From Sphingomonas sp. BAUL-RG-20F-R05-02 (GTDB lineage Bacteria > Pseudomonadota > Alphaproteobacteria > Sphingomonadales > Sphingomonadaceae), in assembly GCF_022662305.1 (NCBI RefSeq), contig NZ_JAKNQH010000001.1, positions 1-64,000 of the forward strand: 64,000 bases of DNA, given 5' to 3'. Under the pieces are notes generated by a model. That model did not search any database, was not told the origin of the DNA, and saw nothing but the letters and a program-made list of their open reading frames with translations. Below are positions 29,110 to 38,900 of this stretch, one piece after another. The translations under genes were made by a program, and so were the position numbers. Position 1 is the first letter of the stretch, and each line of letters starts with the position of its first letter.

Positions 29110-31425
29110 TCAGAACGCGCGCGACAGCGTGGCGCTCACCGCGCGCCCGCTGCCGATGTAATAGGCAGGTGCTGCGCCCGCGATGATGGTGCCGCCGCGC
29201 CCCACCGTGTCCTGCGCGTTGGGGGTGACCGCCTCGACCCCGGAGAGGACATGCGGATCGGTGACGTTGATCGCGTTGAGCCGCAGATCGGTGCGCTTGC
29301 CGTCGATCAGGTCGGCAAGGTGCACGCCGATCGACAGGTCGAGCGTGGCGTACCCCTTGATGCTCTCGTCGTTCATGAAGGTGGCGTACTGGCGATCGAC
29401 GTATTTCAGCGCGAAGCTGCCGAACAACCGCCCGTCGTCATAGGTGCCGCCGAAGCCAATCTGGTAGGTCGGGCTGGAGACGGCGTGCTTGCCCCTGGTC
29501 GGCAGGAGATCGTCGCCGATCGGGATGTCGTCATCGAGCCGGGCGTGGAGATATTCGCCCGACAGGTAGAAGCTGACGCCCTTGGCCGGGCGATAGTCGA
29601 TCTCGGCATCGACGCCGTAGCTGTTCTGGCTGCCGGCGTTCAGCGTCGAGTTGATCTGCGCGCCGCCGAGATCGACCACGGTGCCAAGTTGGCGGTTGCG
29701 GAAATGGTAGTGGAAGCCGGTTACAGAGCCGGACAGGCTGGGGCCGATGTAGCGGTAGCCGATTTCCTCCGACACCGAATATTCGTTCTTGAGCGCGGTG
29801 GTGCCTTGGCCGACGAGTTCACCGGAATCGTAGCTGTTGTAGAGCGTGTATTCGTCGGGCGCGCGGAAGTTGGTGGTGATGTTGGCGAACAGCTGCTGCT
29901 GGTCGTCGAGCTGATAATGCACCGCCGCGCGGGGGAGCGCGGCGAAACTGTCGAACCGCACGCGGTCCTGCGGGCCGGGCAAATAGTTGCGGCCGTTGTG
30001 CAGTACGTCGACGCCCTTGAAGCCGATATCGACACGCAGGCGCGGAGTGAGCGCGATACTGTCCGCCACGAAGAAACTCTTTGTGACGGTGACGGTGCGT
30101 TCGTTCTCATAGGCGAGCAGGCGGCCATCGGCGATGCGGATCGCCTTGTCCTGATAGCCCCACGGATCGACCGGGCGGCCATCGTCGCGGATCGACGTAT
30201 AGGTCTGGAGCACGCGATCGGTGCCATAGTCGAACCACAGCCCGGCGGTGAGGGTGTGTGCGCCCGCCTCCAGCGTCAGCTTGCCGACGCCGCCACCACG
30301 GAACTGGTCGCCGGTGAAATTGCCGAGCACCGTCGCGGTGCCGTCCACCGCGCCGGGCAGCGCGATCGGTGAGCTGAGTTCCTCGGTGCCGAGGAAGTTG
30401 CCGGTGGTGCCGAGCTGCGTGCCGTAAGGCGAGTTGCCGTAGCCGAATTGCAGGTAACCCGTGGTGTCGAGCGTCAGCCGGTCCGACAGTTTCAGGTGCG
30501 CTGGTGCGGACACGTAGATGTTGCGGAACGGCGCGCGGTACAGCCGCCAGTAGTTGGTGTCGCCGTCGCTATAGCGCTTGTCATAGTTGAAGCCGCGCCC
30601 TTCCGCCTGCCAGTCGGCGAGGGTGGGGCTGGGATAGGTCGAGGAGTTGGCGTCGTTGAACGACACCGACAGGCTGGCGCGGTTGCCGTCGCCCCATTCG
30701 TTGAGCAGCTTGGCATCGACATGCTGGCGCAGATCATAGCCCGCGCCGCGCCAGTTGTCCGCGCGCGTGTTCGAATAGGACAGGAACGCCTTGAGGCCGG
30801 TGTCGCCGATCGTGCCAGTATCGAACCGCGCGAAGGCGCGCCGCATGTTGTATTCGCCGATGGTCAGATCGACCAGCCCGCCGCGCTCCGCCTTGGGGTT
30901 GTCGAGCGACAGCGACAGCAGCCCGCCCGCGCCGCCGACGGTGGGGGAATCGATATCGACCGCGCCTTGCGCCAGCGTGATCTGGCGGAGGTTCTCGGCA
31001 TCGGCGAACTGCGCGGGGTAGGCATAATAATAGCCGATGTCGTTCTGCGGTGCGCCCTCCATCAGCACGCCGATCTCGTCCTGCCCCAGCCCGCGCAGCG
31101 TCAGGCTGGAGGTGGTCGACAGGCCGTACGGGTCGCTCGACGAGACATTGGCGCCGGGTAGCAGGTTGACGAGCTGGAACGCGTTGAGCGTCGGCGCCTG
31201 TTTGGTGATGAAGTCGGCGGAAATCGCGCTGCGCGCTTGCGGCGCGCTCTGGTCGGGCAGCAGCCCTTCGGGATCGGGATTGCCGACGACGCGGATGTCG
31301 GCGGGCGGCGTATCGTCCGGGCCGGGCGCTGCGGCGGCGGGCGCGGCGAGCAGCAGCCCGGGCAGCACGGCGGCGATCAACCCGGTGGTGGATAGGGAGA
31401 ATCGGGTACAGGTATGTGCAGTCAT
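29110..31425 (-). CDS. TonB-dependent outer-membrane receptor, TPP-regulated
   Basis: 771 residues with a signal peptide (ALA-rich, cleavage near AAAAPG). A plug domain follows (LRGLGQDEIGVLMEGAPQND), then a beta-barrel ending in the aromatic-terminated strand YIGSGRAVSATLSRAF, which is expected for a BAM substrate. The plug lacks any iron-specific mark. Control by a TPP riboswitch and the operon with a kinase and PnuC-like protein point to thiamine or its precursors as ligand. The ATG at 31425 begins the signal peptide; the open frame upstream crosses the riboswitch. Confidence 0.92.
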   Translation of the reverse strand: MTAHTCTRFSLSTTGLIAAVLPGLLLAAPAAAAPGPDDTPPADIRVVGNPDPEGLLPDQSAPQARSAISADFITKQAPTLNAFQLVNLLPGANVSSSDPYGLSTTSSLTLRGLGQDEIGVLMEGAPQNDIGYYYAYPAQFADAENLRQITLAQGAVDIDSPTVGGAGGLLSLSLDNPKAERGGLVDLTIGEYNMRRAFARFDTGTIGDTGLKAFLSYSNTRADNWRGAGYDLRQHVDAKLLNEWGDGNRASLSVSFNDANSSTYPSPTLADWQAEGRGFNYDKRYSDGDTNYWRLYRAPFRNIYVSAPAHLKLSDRLTLDTTGYLQFGYGNSPYGTQLGTTGNFLGTEELSSPIALPGAVDGTATVLGNFTGDQFRGGGVGKLTLEAGAHTLTAGLWFDYGTDRVLQTYTSIRDDGRPVDPWGYQDKAIRIADGRLLAYENERTVTVTKSFFVADSIALTPRLRVDIGFKGVDVLHNGRNYLPGPQDRVRFDSFAALPRAAVHYQLDDQQQLFANITTNFRAPDEYTLYNSYDSGELVGQGTTALKNEYSVSEEIGYRYIGPSLSGSVTGFHYHFRNRQLGTVVDLGGAQINSTLNAGSQNSYGVDAEIDYRPAKGVSFYLSGEYLHARLDDDIPIGDDLLPTRGKHAVSSPTYQIGFGGTYDDGRLFGSFALKYVDRQYATFMNDESIKGYATLDLSIGVHLADLIDGKRTDLRLNAINVTDPHVLSGVEAVTPNAQDTVGRGGTIIAGAAPAYYIGSGRAVSATLSRAF

Positions 31426-31467
31426 CGTCTCGCGTCCGCTCCATCGGAGGGACAACGGGAGACCGCC

Positions 31468-31562
31468 AGCCCTCCCTACGCCGGTATCAACCGGATCAGG
31501 TTCAGCGGGTCGTGGGCTGCTGCCCACCTCTCAGCCACACGATAGCGGCCCCCCGGGGATGG
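31468..31562 (-). promoter_or_regulatory. TPP (thiamine pyrophosphate) riboswitch
   Basis: On the minus strand the THI element reads GGGGGGCC..., GGCTGAGAGG, ACCCGCTGAACCTGATC, CGGTTGATACCGGCG and TAGGGAGGG, all conserved aptamer elements in the right order. The 3' GGGAGGG strand can alternatively pair with the CCCTCC at 31447-31454 downstream, so structure near the receptor's start region may change with ligand. It precedes the receptor-kinase-PnuC operon. Confidence 0.95.
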
Positions 31563-31624
31563 GGTCGCTTAGGCGGTCGGCAGCGATGTGGAAAGTCGTA
31601 ATGTGTCGGTGGTGTTCGACGGGA

Positions 31625-31658
31625 GCGACGGCCCAATCCCGGAGGATCGGGCCGTCGC
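31625..31658 (-). terminator. Hairpin terminator of htpG
   Basis: A perfect 10-bp stem (31625-31634 with 31649-31658), extended by ATCC/GGAT inside, begins 11 nt after the htpG stop. It is very GC-rich with no long T-run, and lies between htpG and the TPP riboswitch. Confidence 0.65.
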
Positions 31659-31668
31659 CGTCGTGCCG

Positions 31669-33555
31669 TCAGCCGATGCCGCGCTCCAGTAGGCGCATCA
31701 ACCGGCCCGAGAACGCGCGCGGATCGACCGGGAGTTCGCCATCGGCGATGCGCGCCTCGTCGAACAGCAGGTGCGCCGCGTCGGCACGCGCGGCCTGATC
31801 GCCGTCGTCTACCGCGCTCAGTTTCTCGACGAGCGCGTGGCGCGGGTTGATTTCCAGCACTGGCTTTGCCGCCGCGTCGAGCCGGCCGGCGTTGGCGAGC
31901 AGCTTTTCAAGCTGGCGATCCATGCCGTGTTCCGGCGCAACCAGGCACACCGCGCTTTCGGTGAGGCGATCGGACACGCGCACGTCCGACACCGCATCGC
32001 CAAGTGTTTCCTTCACGAAGGCGATGAAGCCGTTGACCGCATCCGACGCGGCGGCGGCGGGCTCGGCGCCGTCCGGCAGCGGGATCAGGCTGAGATCGGC
32101 AAGACCCTGCGTGACCGACTTGAACGGCTTGCCGTCATAATCCACCCCGGCGGTGATCCAGAAGCTGTCGACGTGATCGGCAAGCAGCAGCACTTCGATA
32201 CCACGCGAGCGGAACCCTTCGAGCTGCGGCGAGGTGGCGAGCCGCTCGAGATCCGTGCCGGTCGCGTAATAGATCGCGGTCTGATTGTCCTTCAGGCCGG
32301 CGGCATAGTCCTTCAGCGAGCGCCATTCGCCGTTCGACGTGGTGGTCTTGAAGCGGGCAAGGCCGAGCAATGTCTCGCGCCGGCCGAAATCCTCGTACAA
32401 ACCCTCTTTCAGAACCGCGCCGAAATTGTCCCACAGTTTGAGGTAGCGTTCGGTGTCATTCGCAGCGAGTTTATCGAGTTCTGACAGAACGCGGTTGGCG
32501 ACCGCCTTCTGGATCGCGGCGAGCACCGGGCTCTCCTGGATCATCTCGCGCGAGACGTTGAGCGGCAGATCGTTGGAATCCACCAACCCGCGCACGAAGC
32601 GCAGGTAGCGCGGCAGGATCTCCGCATCGTCGGTGATGAACACGCGGCGGACGTAGAGCTTCATGCGGCCGGCGCGGTCCGGATCGAACAGGTCGAACGG
32701 CTTGGTTTCCGGCACGAACGCCAGCACGGTATATTCGTGCAGGCCCTCCGCGCGGTAGTGGAGCGTCAGCGCAGGCTCGTCGAACTGACCGGCGGCGCTG
32801 CGGTAGAAGTCCTTGTACTCCTCGGGCGTGATTTCGGATTTCGGCTTGGTCCACAGCGCAGCGCCGTCGGCGATCTGCTTCGGCTCGGCGTCGGGCTTTT
32901 CCTTCAGGAAGATCGGCACCGGCACGTGGCCCGACTGCGTCTTGATCGTGCGTTCGACCGCGAAGGAGTCGGTGTAGGTGGCGGCCTCTTCTTTCAGGTG
33001 GAGCAGCACGCGCGTACCCCGCGCCGGCGCTTCGGCCGTATCGACCAGCTGGATCGTATAGGTGCCGAGCCCGTCCGAAGACCAGGACGCCGCCGTGTCG
33101 CCACCAGCCCGGCGCGAGAAAACCTCGACCCGATCCGCCACCATGAACGCCGAATAGAAACCGACGCCGAACTGGCCGATCAGGTGGCTGTCCCCGGCAT
33201 CCTTGGCGCCGGCGATCTTGTCCATGAACGCCTTGGTGCCTGAGCGCGCGATCGTGCCCAGCGCCTCGCCAAGCTCGGCCTCGGTCATGCCGATGCCGTT
33301 GTCCTCGATGGTCAGGCGCCGCGCCTCGGCGTCGAGCGTGACCGTGATGAGCGGCTGGCCGTCGTCGCCGAGCAGGCTGGCATCGCTCAACCCCTCGTAG
33401 CGCAGCTTCTCGCAAGCATCGGCTGCGTTCGAGATCAACTCGCGCAGGAACACGTCCTTGTCCGAATAGACCGAGTGCACCATCAGGTGCAGTAGCTTGG
33501 CGACATCGGCCTCGAAAGAACGGGTTTCGGGCGTGGTTTCGATCGTCGTCGTCAT
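31669..33555 (-). CDS. htpG: Molecular chaperone HtpG (Hsp90)
   Basis: 628 residues from the ATG at 33555 (MTTTIETTPETRSFEADV). An ATP-dependent homodimeric Hsp90 that helps fold client proteins in the cytoplasm. The N-terminal GHKL ATP site shows FLRELISNAADA, IEDNGIGMT and GQFGVGFYSAFMVAD; the middle domain shows RRVFITDDAEILPRYLRF and LNVSREMIQ; the C-terminal dimerisation region follows. The frame stays open upstream but the extra part is antisense to the lipid-kinase gene. A sigma-32-like promoter lies just upstream. Confidence 0.97.
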   Translation of the reverse strand: MTTTIETTPETRSFEADVAKLLHLMVHSVYSDKDVFLRELISNAADACEKLRYEGLSDASLLGDDGQPLITVTLDAEARRLTIEDNGIGMTEAELGEALGTIARSGTKAFMDKIAGAKDAGDSHLIGQFGVGFYSAFMVADRVEVFSRRAGGDTAASWSSDGLGTYTIQLVDTAEAPARGTRVLLHLKEEAATYTDSFAVERTIKTQSGHVPVPIFLKEKPDAEPKQIADGAALWTKPKSEITPEEYKDFYRSAAGQFDEPALTLHYRAEGLHEYTVLAFVPETKPFDLFDPDRAGRMKLYVRRVFITDDAEILPRYLRFVRGLVDSNDLPLNVSREMIQESPVLAAIQKAVANRVLSELDKLAANDTERYLKLWDNFGAVLKEGLYEDFGRRETLLGLARFKTTTSNGEWRSLKDYAAGLKDNQTAIYYATGTDLERLATSPQLEGFRSRGIEVLLLADHVDSFWITAGVDYDGKPFKSVTQGLADLSLIPLPDGAEPAAAASDAVNGFIAFVKETLGDAVSDVRVSDRLTESAVCLVAPEHGMDRQLEKLLANAGRLDAAAKPVLEINPRHALVEKLSAVDDGDQAARADAAHLLFDEARIADGELPVDPRAFSGRLMRLLERGIG

Positions 33556-33590
33556 GCTGGTTCCCCATGATCTTTCAGGTTGAACGCCGC

Positions 33591-33619
33591 AGATGGCCGA
33601 GCGGTCGGGGGCTTTCAAG
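33591..33619 (-). promoter_or_regulatory. Sigma-32-type heat-shock promoter of htpG
   Basis: On the minus strand a -35 CTTGAAAG (33619-33612) and a -10 region GGCCATCT (ending at 33591) are separated by about 14 nt beyond TTGAAA. This matches the RpoH consensus TTGAAA...CCCCATNT well. It leaves a leader of about 30 nt before the htpG ATG. Confidence 0.6.
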
Positions 33620-33693
33620 ATGCTGCGCGTCATCTTCCTGTCGATGATGTACGAAGCAGCGGAGCCGTCGCGATGCTGGGGAGTTGTTGCGGA

Positions 33694-34584
33694 ATGGAAA
33701 TGAAGCCGCTGCCGCGCGACGCCGTGCTGATCGTCAACACGCATTCGCGTAAAGGGCAGGATCTCTATGAAGAGGCGCGCACCAAGCTGGCGGCGGCCGG
33801 CATCACGCTGCTGGCGACCCACGCGGTCGATGATCCCAAGGATCTTGCCACCGTCGCCCGCAAGGCGATCGCGGAAGGGGCGCCGATGGTGATCGTCGGC
33901 GGTGGCGACGGCACGTTGGCGGGCGTAGTCGACGAACTGGTCGGCAAGGTCTGCGTGTTCGGCGTGCTTCCGCTCGGCACCGCCAACAGCTTCGCTCGGT
34001 CGCTTGGCCTCCCGCTCGATCTCGACGCCGCGATCGCGGCCATCGCGCACGGGCGACGCAGGCGCGTGGATCTCGGCATGATCGATGACGACCACTTCGT
34101 GAACGGCGCGTCGATCGGCCTGTCGACGATGATCGGCGAAACCGTGCCGCACAAGCTCAAGCGGTATGCCGGGCGCGTCGGCTATCTCGCGTGGGCGTTG
34201 AAATGCGCGGTGCGGTTCTGCGCTTTCCGCCTCGAACTGGATGACGGCACGCAGGTCCACCGCCTCTGGGCGACCGAGGTCCGCATCCTCAACGGGACGC
34301 ACCACGGCGGCGTCGAGCTGTCGGAGGAAGGTGGCGTGGCGTCGCGCGACCTGCTGATCCAGGCGGTGGTCGGCACCAGCAAGCTGGCGCTCGCCAAGGA
34401 CTGGACGGCGAAGTTCTTCAAGCTGCGAGACCGCAATGCCGGGAGCAGGGATTTTCGCGGCGAGACGTTCCGCATCGTTACCGACCCACCACAGCGCATC
34501 TCGATCGACGGGGAGGTGCTGGCGTGCACCCCGGTCACCGCAAGCGTCGCGCCCGCCGCGATCGAGGTGGCGGTGACGGCGTAA
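33694..34584 (+). CDS. Diacylglycerol-kinase-family lipid kinase
   Basis: 296 residues from the ATG at 33694, which has a GGGGAG ribosome-binding site 10 nt upstream (ATGs at 33673 and 33700 are alternatives). The catalytic-domain signatures are NTHSRKGQDLYEEA at the start, the nucleotide-binding loop IVGGGDGTLAGVV and LPLGTANSFARSL. The family phosphorylates diacylglycerol, sphingosine-like bases or related lipids at the membrane. Sphingomonads carry sphingolipids, so a sphingoid base is possible, but the sequence does not decide. It is divergent from htpG. Confidence 0.87.
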   Translation: MEMKPLPRDAVLIVNTHSRKGQDLYEEARTKLAAAGITLLATHAVDDPKDLATVARKAIAEGAPMVIVGGGDGTLAGVVDELVGKVCVFGVLPLGTANSFARSLGLPLDLDAAIAAIAHGRRRRVDLGMIDDDHFVNGASIGLSTMIGETVPHKLKRYAGRVGYLAWALKCAVRFCAFRLELDDGTQVHRLWATEVRILNGTHHGGVELSEEGGVASRDLLIQAVVGTSKLALAKDWTAKFFKLRDRNAGSRDFRGETFRIVTDPPQRISIDGEVLACTPVTASVAPAAIEVAVTA

Positions 34585-34587
34585 CCG

Positions 34588-35613
34588 CTATTTGGCGCCG
34601 CCGCCCGCGCGCGGGTAATCCCGCCACAGCCACTCCAGTGCGCCCGGCAGCGTCTGGGCGACGACATCCCCGTCGACGTGAACCGCGTCTGCCGCTTTGA
34701 CGTAGCGGTAGTCGTACCCTTTTGCATCGAGCGCGGCTGCCATGCGGTCGTTCGCAAGCGGCCAGTTGTGGTAGCTCACCTCCGGGTCCTGCCAGTGAAG
34801 ATCATGCTCGCCGACTTCCATCCAGATGCGGATGGGCCTACGGGGCGCCGCCGGGATCAGCCGGGCGGCATAGTCCCAAGCCCCGTGCGGCGTGGCCGGG
34901 TCGGCAGGGGATGCCTGATTCACGAAGGTGCCCGAGTAAGACAGCACCTTGCCGTACCATTCCGGGTGGAACCAGGCCATGGTGAAGGCGGCCGCCGCGC
35001 CCGAACTGCCGCCCATCGTAGCGCGCCCGTTGGGATCGCTGGTGAACCGCACACCGTACAGCGCCTGTACGCGCGGCAGGACTTCTTGCTCGACAAACCG
35101 CGCATAGCGGTCGGACACGGTGTCGTACTCGAGACCGCGCTGCGACCCTTGCGCGTCGCCGCCGCCCGACTGGATCATCACCGCCACCATCGGCGGCACG
35201 CGGTGCTGCGCGATAAGACTGTCGAGCGCGGCGGCGACACGGGCCGCATAGTCCCGCCCGTCCTGCACCACCAGCAACGGCACTGCCGTTCCCGCTCGGT
35301 AGCCGTTGGGAATGTAAACGAACACCTCCCGGCGGTACGGCGCGGGTGCGGATTGCTGCTCCGCCGGGGCGGCGAGCCGGTTGCCATACGCGTCGCGGCG
35401 GCGCGTGGAGTCGGTATCGATCTGGCGGATGCCAGGGTAGATGCCGCTCTCGGTCGAGCGCATGATGAAGCTGTGCAATGTTCCGCTGACCCGACCCGGA
35501 AGCGCTGTCATCTCCGTCGCGTCGCGGTACGGTGGCGCGATACGAACCTCGTCGGCGGACGCTGCCGTCGCGGCAAGGGCCGCCGCGATCATTGCCAAAG
35601 CTTTCGGTGCCAT
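34588..35613 (-). CDS. Secreted alpha/beta-hydrolase esterase (Fes-like)
   Basis: 341 residues from the ATG at 35613, where a signal peptide (ALAMIAAALAATAASA) begins; the open frame upstream is not signal-like. The alpha/beta-hydrolase fold of the enterochelin-esterase/feruloyl-esterase type shows the nucleophile Ser in MGGSSGAAAAF, a strand VPLLVVQDGRDYAARV and the late His in ADAVHVDGD. It is probably periplasmic. Substrates of this family include siderophore and cell-wall polysaccharide esters; there is no siderophore context here, so a carbohydrate ester is as likely. It is convergent with the lipid kinase (3-nt gap) and divergent from glgE. Confidence 0.85.
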   Translation of the reverse strand: MAPKALAMIAAALAATAASADEVRIAPPYRDATEMTALPGRVSGTLHSFIMRSTESGIYPGIRQIDTDSTRRRDAYGNRLAAPAEQQSAPAPYRREVFVYIPNGYRAGTAVPLLVVQDGRDYAARVAAALDSLIAQHRVPPMVAVMIQSGGGDAQGSQRGLEYDTVSDRYARFVEQEVLPRVQALYGVRFTSDPNGRATMGGSSGAAAAFTMAWFHPEWYGKVLSYSGTFVNQASPADPATPHGAWDYAARLIPAAPRRPIRIWMEVGEHDLHWQDPEVSYHNWPLANDRMAAALDAKGYDYRYVKAADAVHVDGDVVAQTLPGALEWLWRDYPRAGGGAK

Positions 35614-35911
35614 CGTGCCGCTCCATTGATTGGCCCGCGAGAGGCAGGCGTTTGGCCGAATGTGCGTCAAGAGGCTGCTGGTGCCAAGCGTAGCGATGCA
35701 TCGCCGTGCGCGTTGGCACCGCCTGTCGCTTCTTCAGAAGTATCGCGCGTCATGACCACCGAACCACTCTCGGCGATGCAACGGCTTTCGGCCGGATCGG
35801 CGGGAAAACCGCTGGCGATTTCCACCTCGACCACAGCGACTTAGAAAATCGGGCGGAACGTGTTCGATAGGCGAGGGGTTATCACATCGCCAGCCAGACC
35901 GGAGATCCTGC

Positions 35912-38900
35912 TTGCCGTCATCCCTGTCCTGCATCCTTTCCGTCGGCGACGTGTCGGCGGACCAAGACCGAATAAATGATCGCGTCCTGACCGCAGCGGC
36001 GAAGGCCGGCTATCAGGCAGTATTGTGGCAAGTGCCCGCAGGCTCGGGCGGGTCCACCGACAGCTTGATCGGCGCCGCGCAATCCGTCTGCGCGGCGGCA
36101 GGGCTGGCATTGCTGCTCGACATCAACATCAGCGATTTCCCGGTTGCGCATCCGCTCGTCGCGCAGGAACCTGCGTTGTTCGCCATGCGACGTGCGGCCG
36201 ATCCCGAACGACCGGTCGATCCACGCACGCCAACGGCCATGTCTGGCGAGGCACTGGCACGGCTCCGGTCGGACGACGCGACACGTGTCCTGCTGGCACC
36301 GATTGCCGAGCAGTTGCTGGGGTTCGTCGCCGCTGGCGTGCGCGGCTTCCGCTTGCTTCATGCCGAGCGGATTGCCCCCGAGTTCCTTGCCGCCCTCATC
36401 GCGCGGTTGCGCGCGCAGGACGAAGCGGTGGTGGTGATCGCCGGACCGGGCCTGTCGCGAGAGGCAGCGCGTGCGTTGCGCGGGCTGCCTCTCGACGGGA
36501 TCATGTCATCGTTCGGCTGGTGGGACATGCGCGCGGCCTGGCTTGTCGAGGAACGGGAAGACCTCCGCTCGGTCGCGCCGCTGTTGGCCGAGCCGCGTGG
36601 TGCGCAGCTTTCGCAAGCGAATGCCGCGCGTAGCCTGTTGGCGGCGGCGGTGAGCGCCGATGGCATCATCGTCCCGCTCGACGTGTTCGAGCGCGATCCG
36701 GCAATCGCCGGCCGAGCAGTCGCGGCAGTGCAAGCGGTCGCGGCGTTTGGTGGCGAGATGCGGCGGGTCGGCGGCTCCGGAGGTGCGGTGACCGCATGGC
36801 TGCGCGCCGACTGTCGCGACGTCCGCCGGGCGGAGGCGGCGCTGCTCACGTTCGTCAACACGAGTTCAGAAGGGCGGCCCGCGCCCGACCCGGCGATCGT
36901 GCTCCAGACGATCGGGGCTGCCTTCGAATCCTTCGGGGCCGACGCGTTCGAACCGCTCGATGCCGGCGAGGTGCGGATGCTTACGGCTAAGCGCGGCGCG
37001 GCGATCGCGTTGGATGTCATGCCCGACCTTGCCGCAGCGGCACAGGCGCCACGCCTGGTGGTCGAGGACGTGATCCCGCATGTCGACGGTGGCTTCCCGG
37101 TCAAGCGCGTAACCGGCGAGGCGGTGATGGTCGAAGCGACGATCTTCGCCGACGGGCATGAGCAACTCGCCGCCGAGTTGCTGTGGCGGTGCGCCGACGA
37201 GGCGGACTGGACCATCGTCCCGCTGGAGGAGCGACCGAACTATCGCTGGCATGCCCAGTTCGTGCCGTTGCGGCTTGGCCGGCATGAGTTCGCGGTTGAG
37301 GCTTGGCTGGACCGGTTCGGCGGGTTCACGCGGGATTTCCGCAAGAAGCTGGACGCGGGCGTCGCACAAACGGTCGATCATGCCGAGGGGCGTCTGCTGG
37401 TCGAACAAGCACGCGACCGCACCACCGGCGCGTTGCAGGTGGAGCTGACCCGTCTCGCGGACGCGCTGGCGCGGGACGACGATGCGCTGCTTCTCCTGTC
37501 GGACGATCTCGCCGCCGTCATGCAGCAGGCAGACGATCGCCCGCACCGGCTGCGATCCGCCGTCCAGCCGCTCGATGCCGAACGATTGGCGGCGCGCTAT
37601 TCTAGCTGGTACGAACTGTTCCCGCGCTCGCAGGCGGCTGGTCGTCACGGCACGTTTGCCGACGTGATCGAGCGACTGCCGGCGGTGCGCGACATGGGGT
37701 TCGACACGTTGTATTTCCCGCCGATCCACCCGATCGGCACGACCAACCGCAAGGGGCCGAACAACACGCTGACTCCGGCGCCGGGTGATCCCGGTAGCCC
37801 CTATGCGATCGGCGCGGCTGCGGGCGGACATGACGCGATCCACCCGGAACTGGGCAGTCTCGACGATTTCCTCGCGCTGATCGACGCCGCGCACGAGCAT
37901 GGGCTGGAGATCGCGCTCGACTTCGCGATCCAGTGCTCGCCGGATCATCCGTGGCTCAAGGAGCATCCCGGCTGGTTCGCGTGGCGACCCGACGGATCGA
38001 TGAAATATGCCGAGAACCCGCCGAAGAAGTACCAGGATATCGTCAACGTCGACTTCTATGGTCCGGATGCGGTGCCGGGGCTGTGGACTGAACTGCGCGA
38101 CATCATCCTGCTATGGGTGGAACGCGGTGTAAAAACCTTCCGGGTCGATAATCCGCACACCAAGACGCTGCCGTTCTGGGAGTGGATGATCGGCGATGTA
38201 CGCGGTCGTCACCCCGAGGTGATCTTCCTGGCGGAGGCATTCACCAAGCCGGCGATGATGTACCGGCTCGCCAAGGTCGGTTTCTCGCAGAGCTACACCT
38301 ATTTCACCTGGCGCGATCGCAAGGCGGAGCTGATCGAGTATATCACCGAACTCACCACCACCGCGCCGAAGGAGTTCTATCGCCCGCACTTCTTCGTCAA
38401 CACGCCCGACATCAACCCGATATTCCTGCAAACCTCCGGGCGGCCGGGTTTCCGCATCCGTGCGGTGCTCGCGGCGACGTTATCGGGGCTGTTCGGCGTC
38501 TATTCGGGGTTCGAATTGTGCGAGGCCGCGCCGATCCCGGGCAAGGAGGAATATCTCGATTCCGAAAAGTTCGAACTGCGCCCGCGCGACTGGAACACAC
38601 CCGGCAACATCATCGCCGACATCACCATGCTCAATCGGCTGCGTCGCGCACATCCGGCGCTGCAGACGCATCTGAACACACGCTTCTACGCGGCGTATAA
38701 CGACAACATCCTCTATTATGCCAAGCCATCGCTCGACGGCGCGGACATGATCCTCGTCATGGTCAGTCTTGACCCGCACAACCCGCAGGAGGCCGATTTC
38801 GAGGTGCCGCTGTGGGAGTTCGGCCTGTCCGATACCGCCGGCATCGCGGTCGAGGATCTCGCCGAGGGCTATCGCTTCGACTGGCACGGCAAGACCCAGC

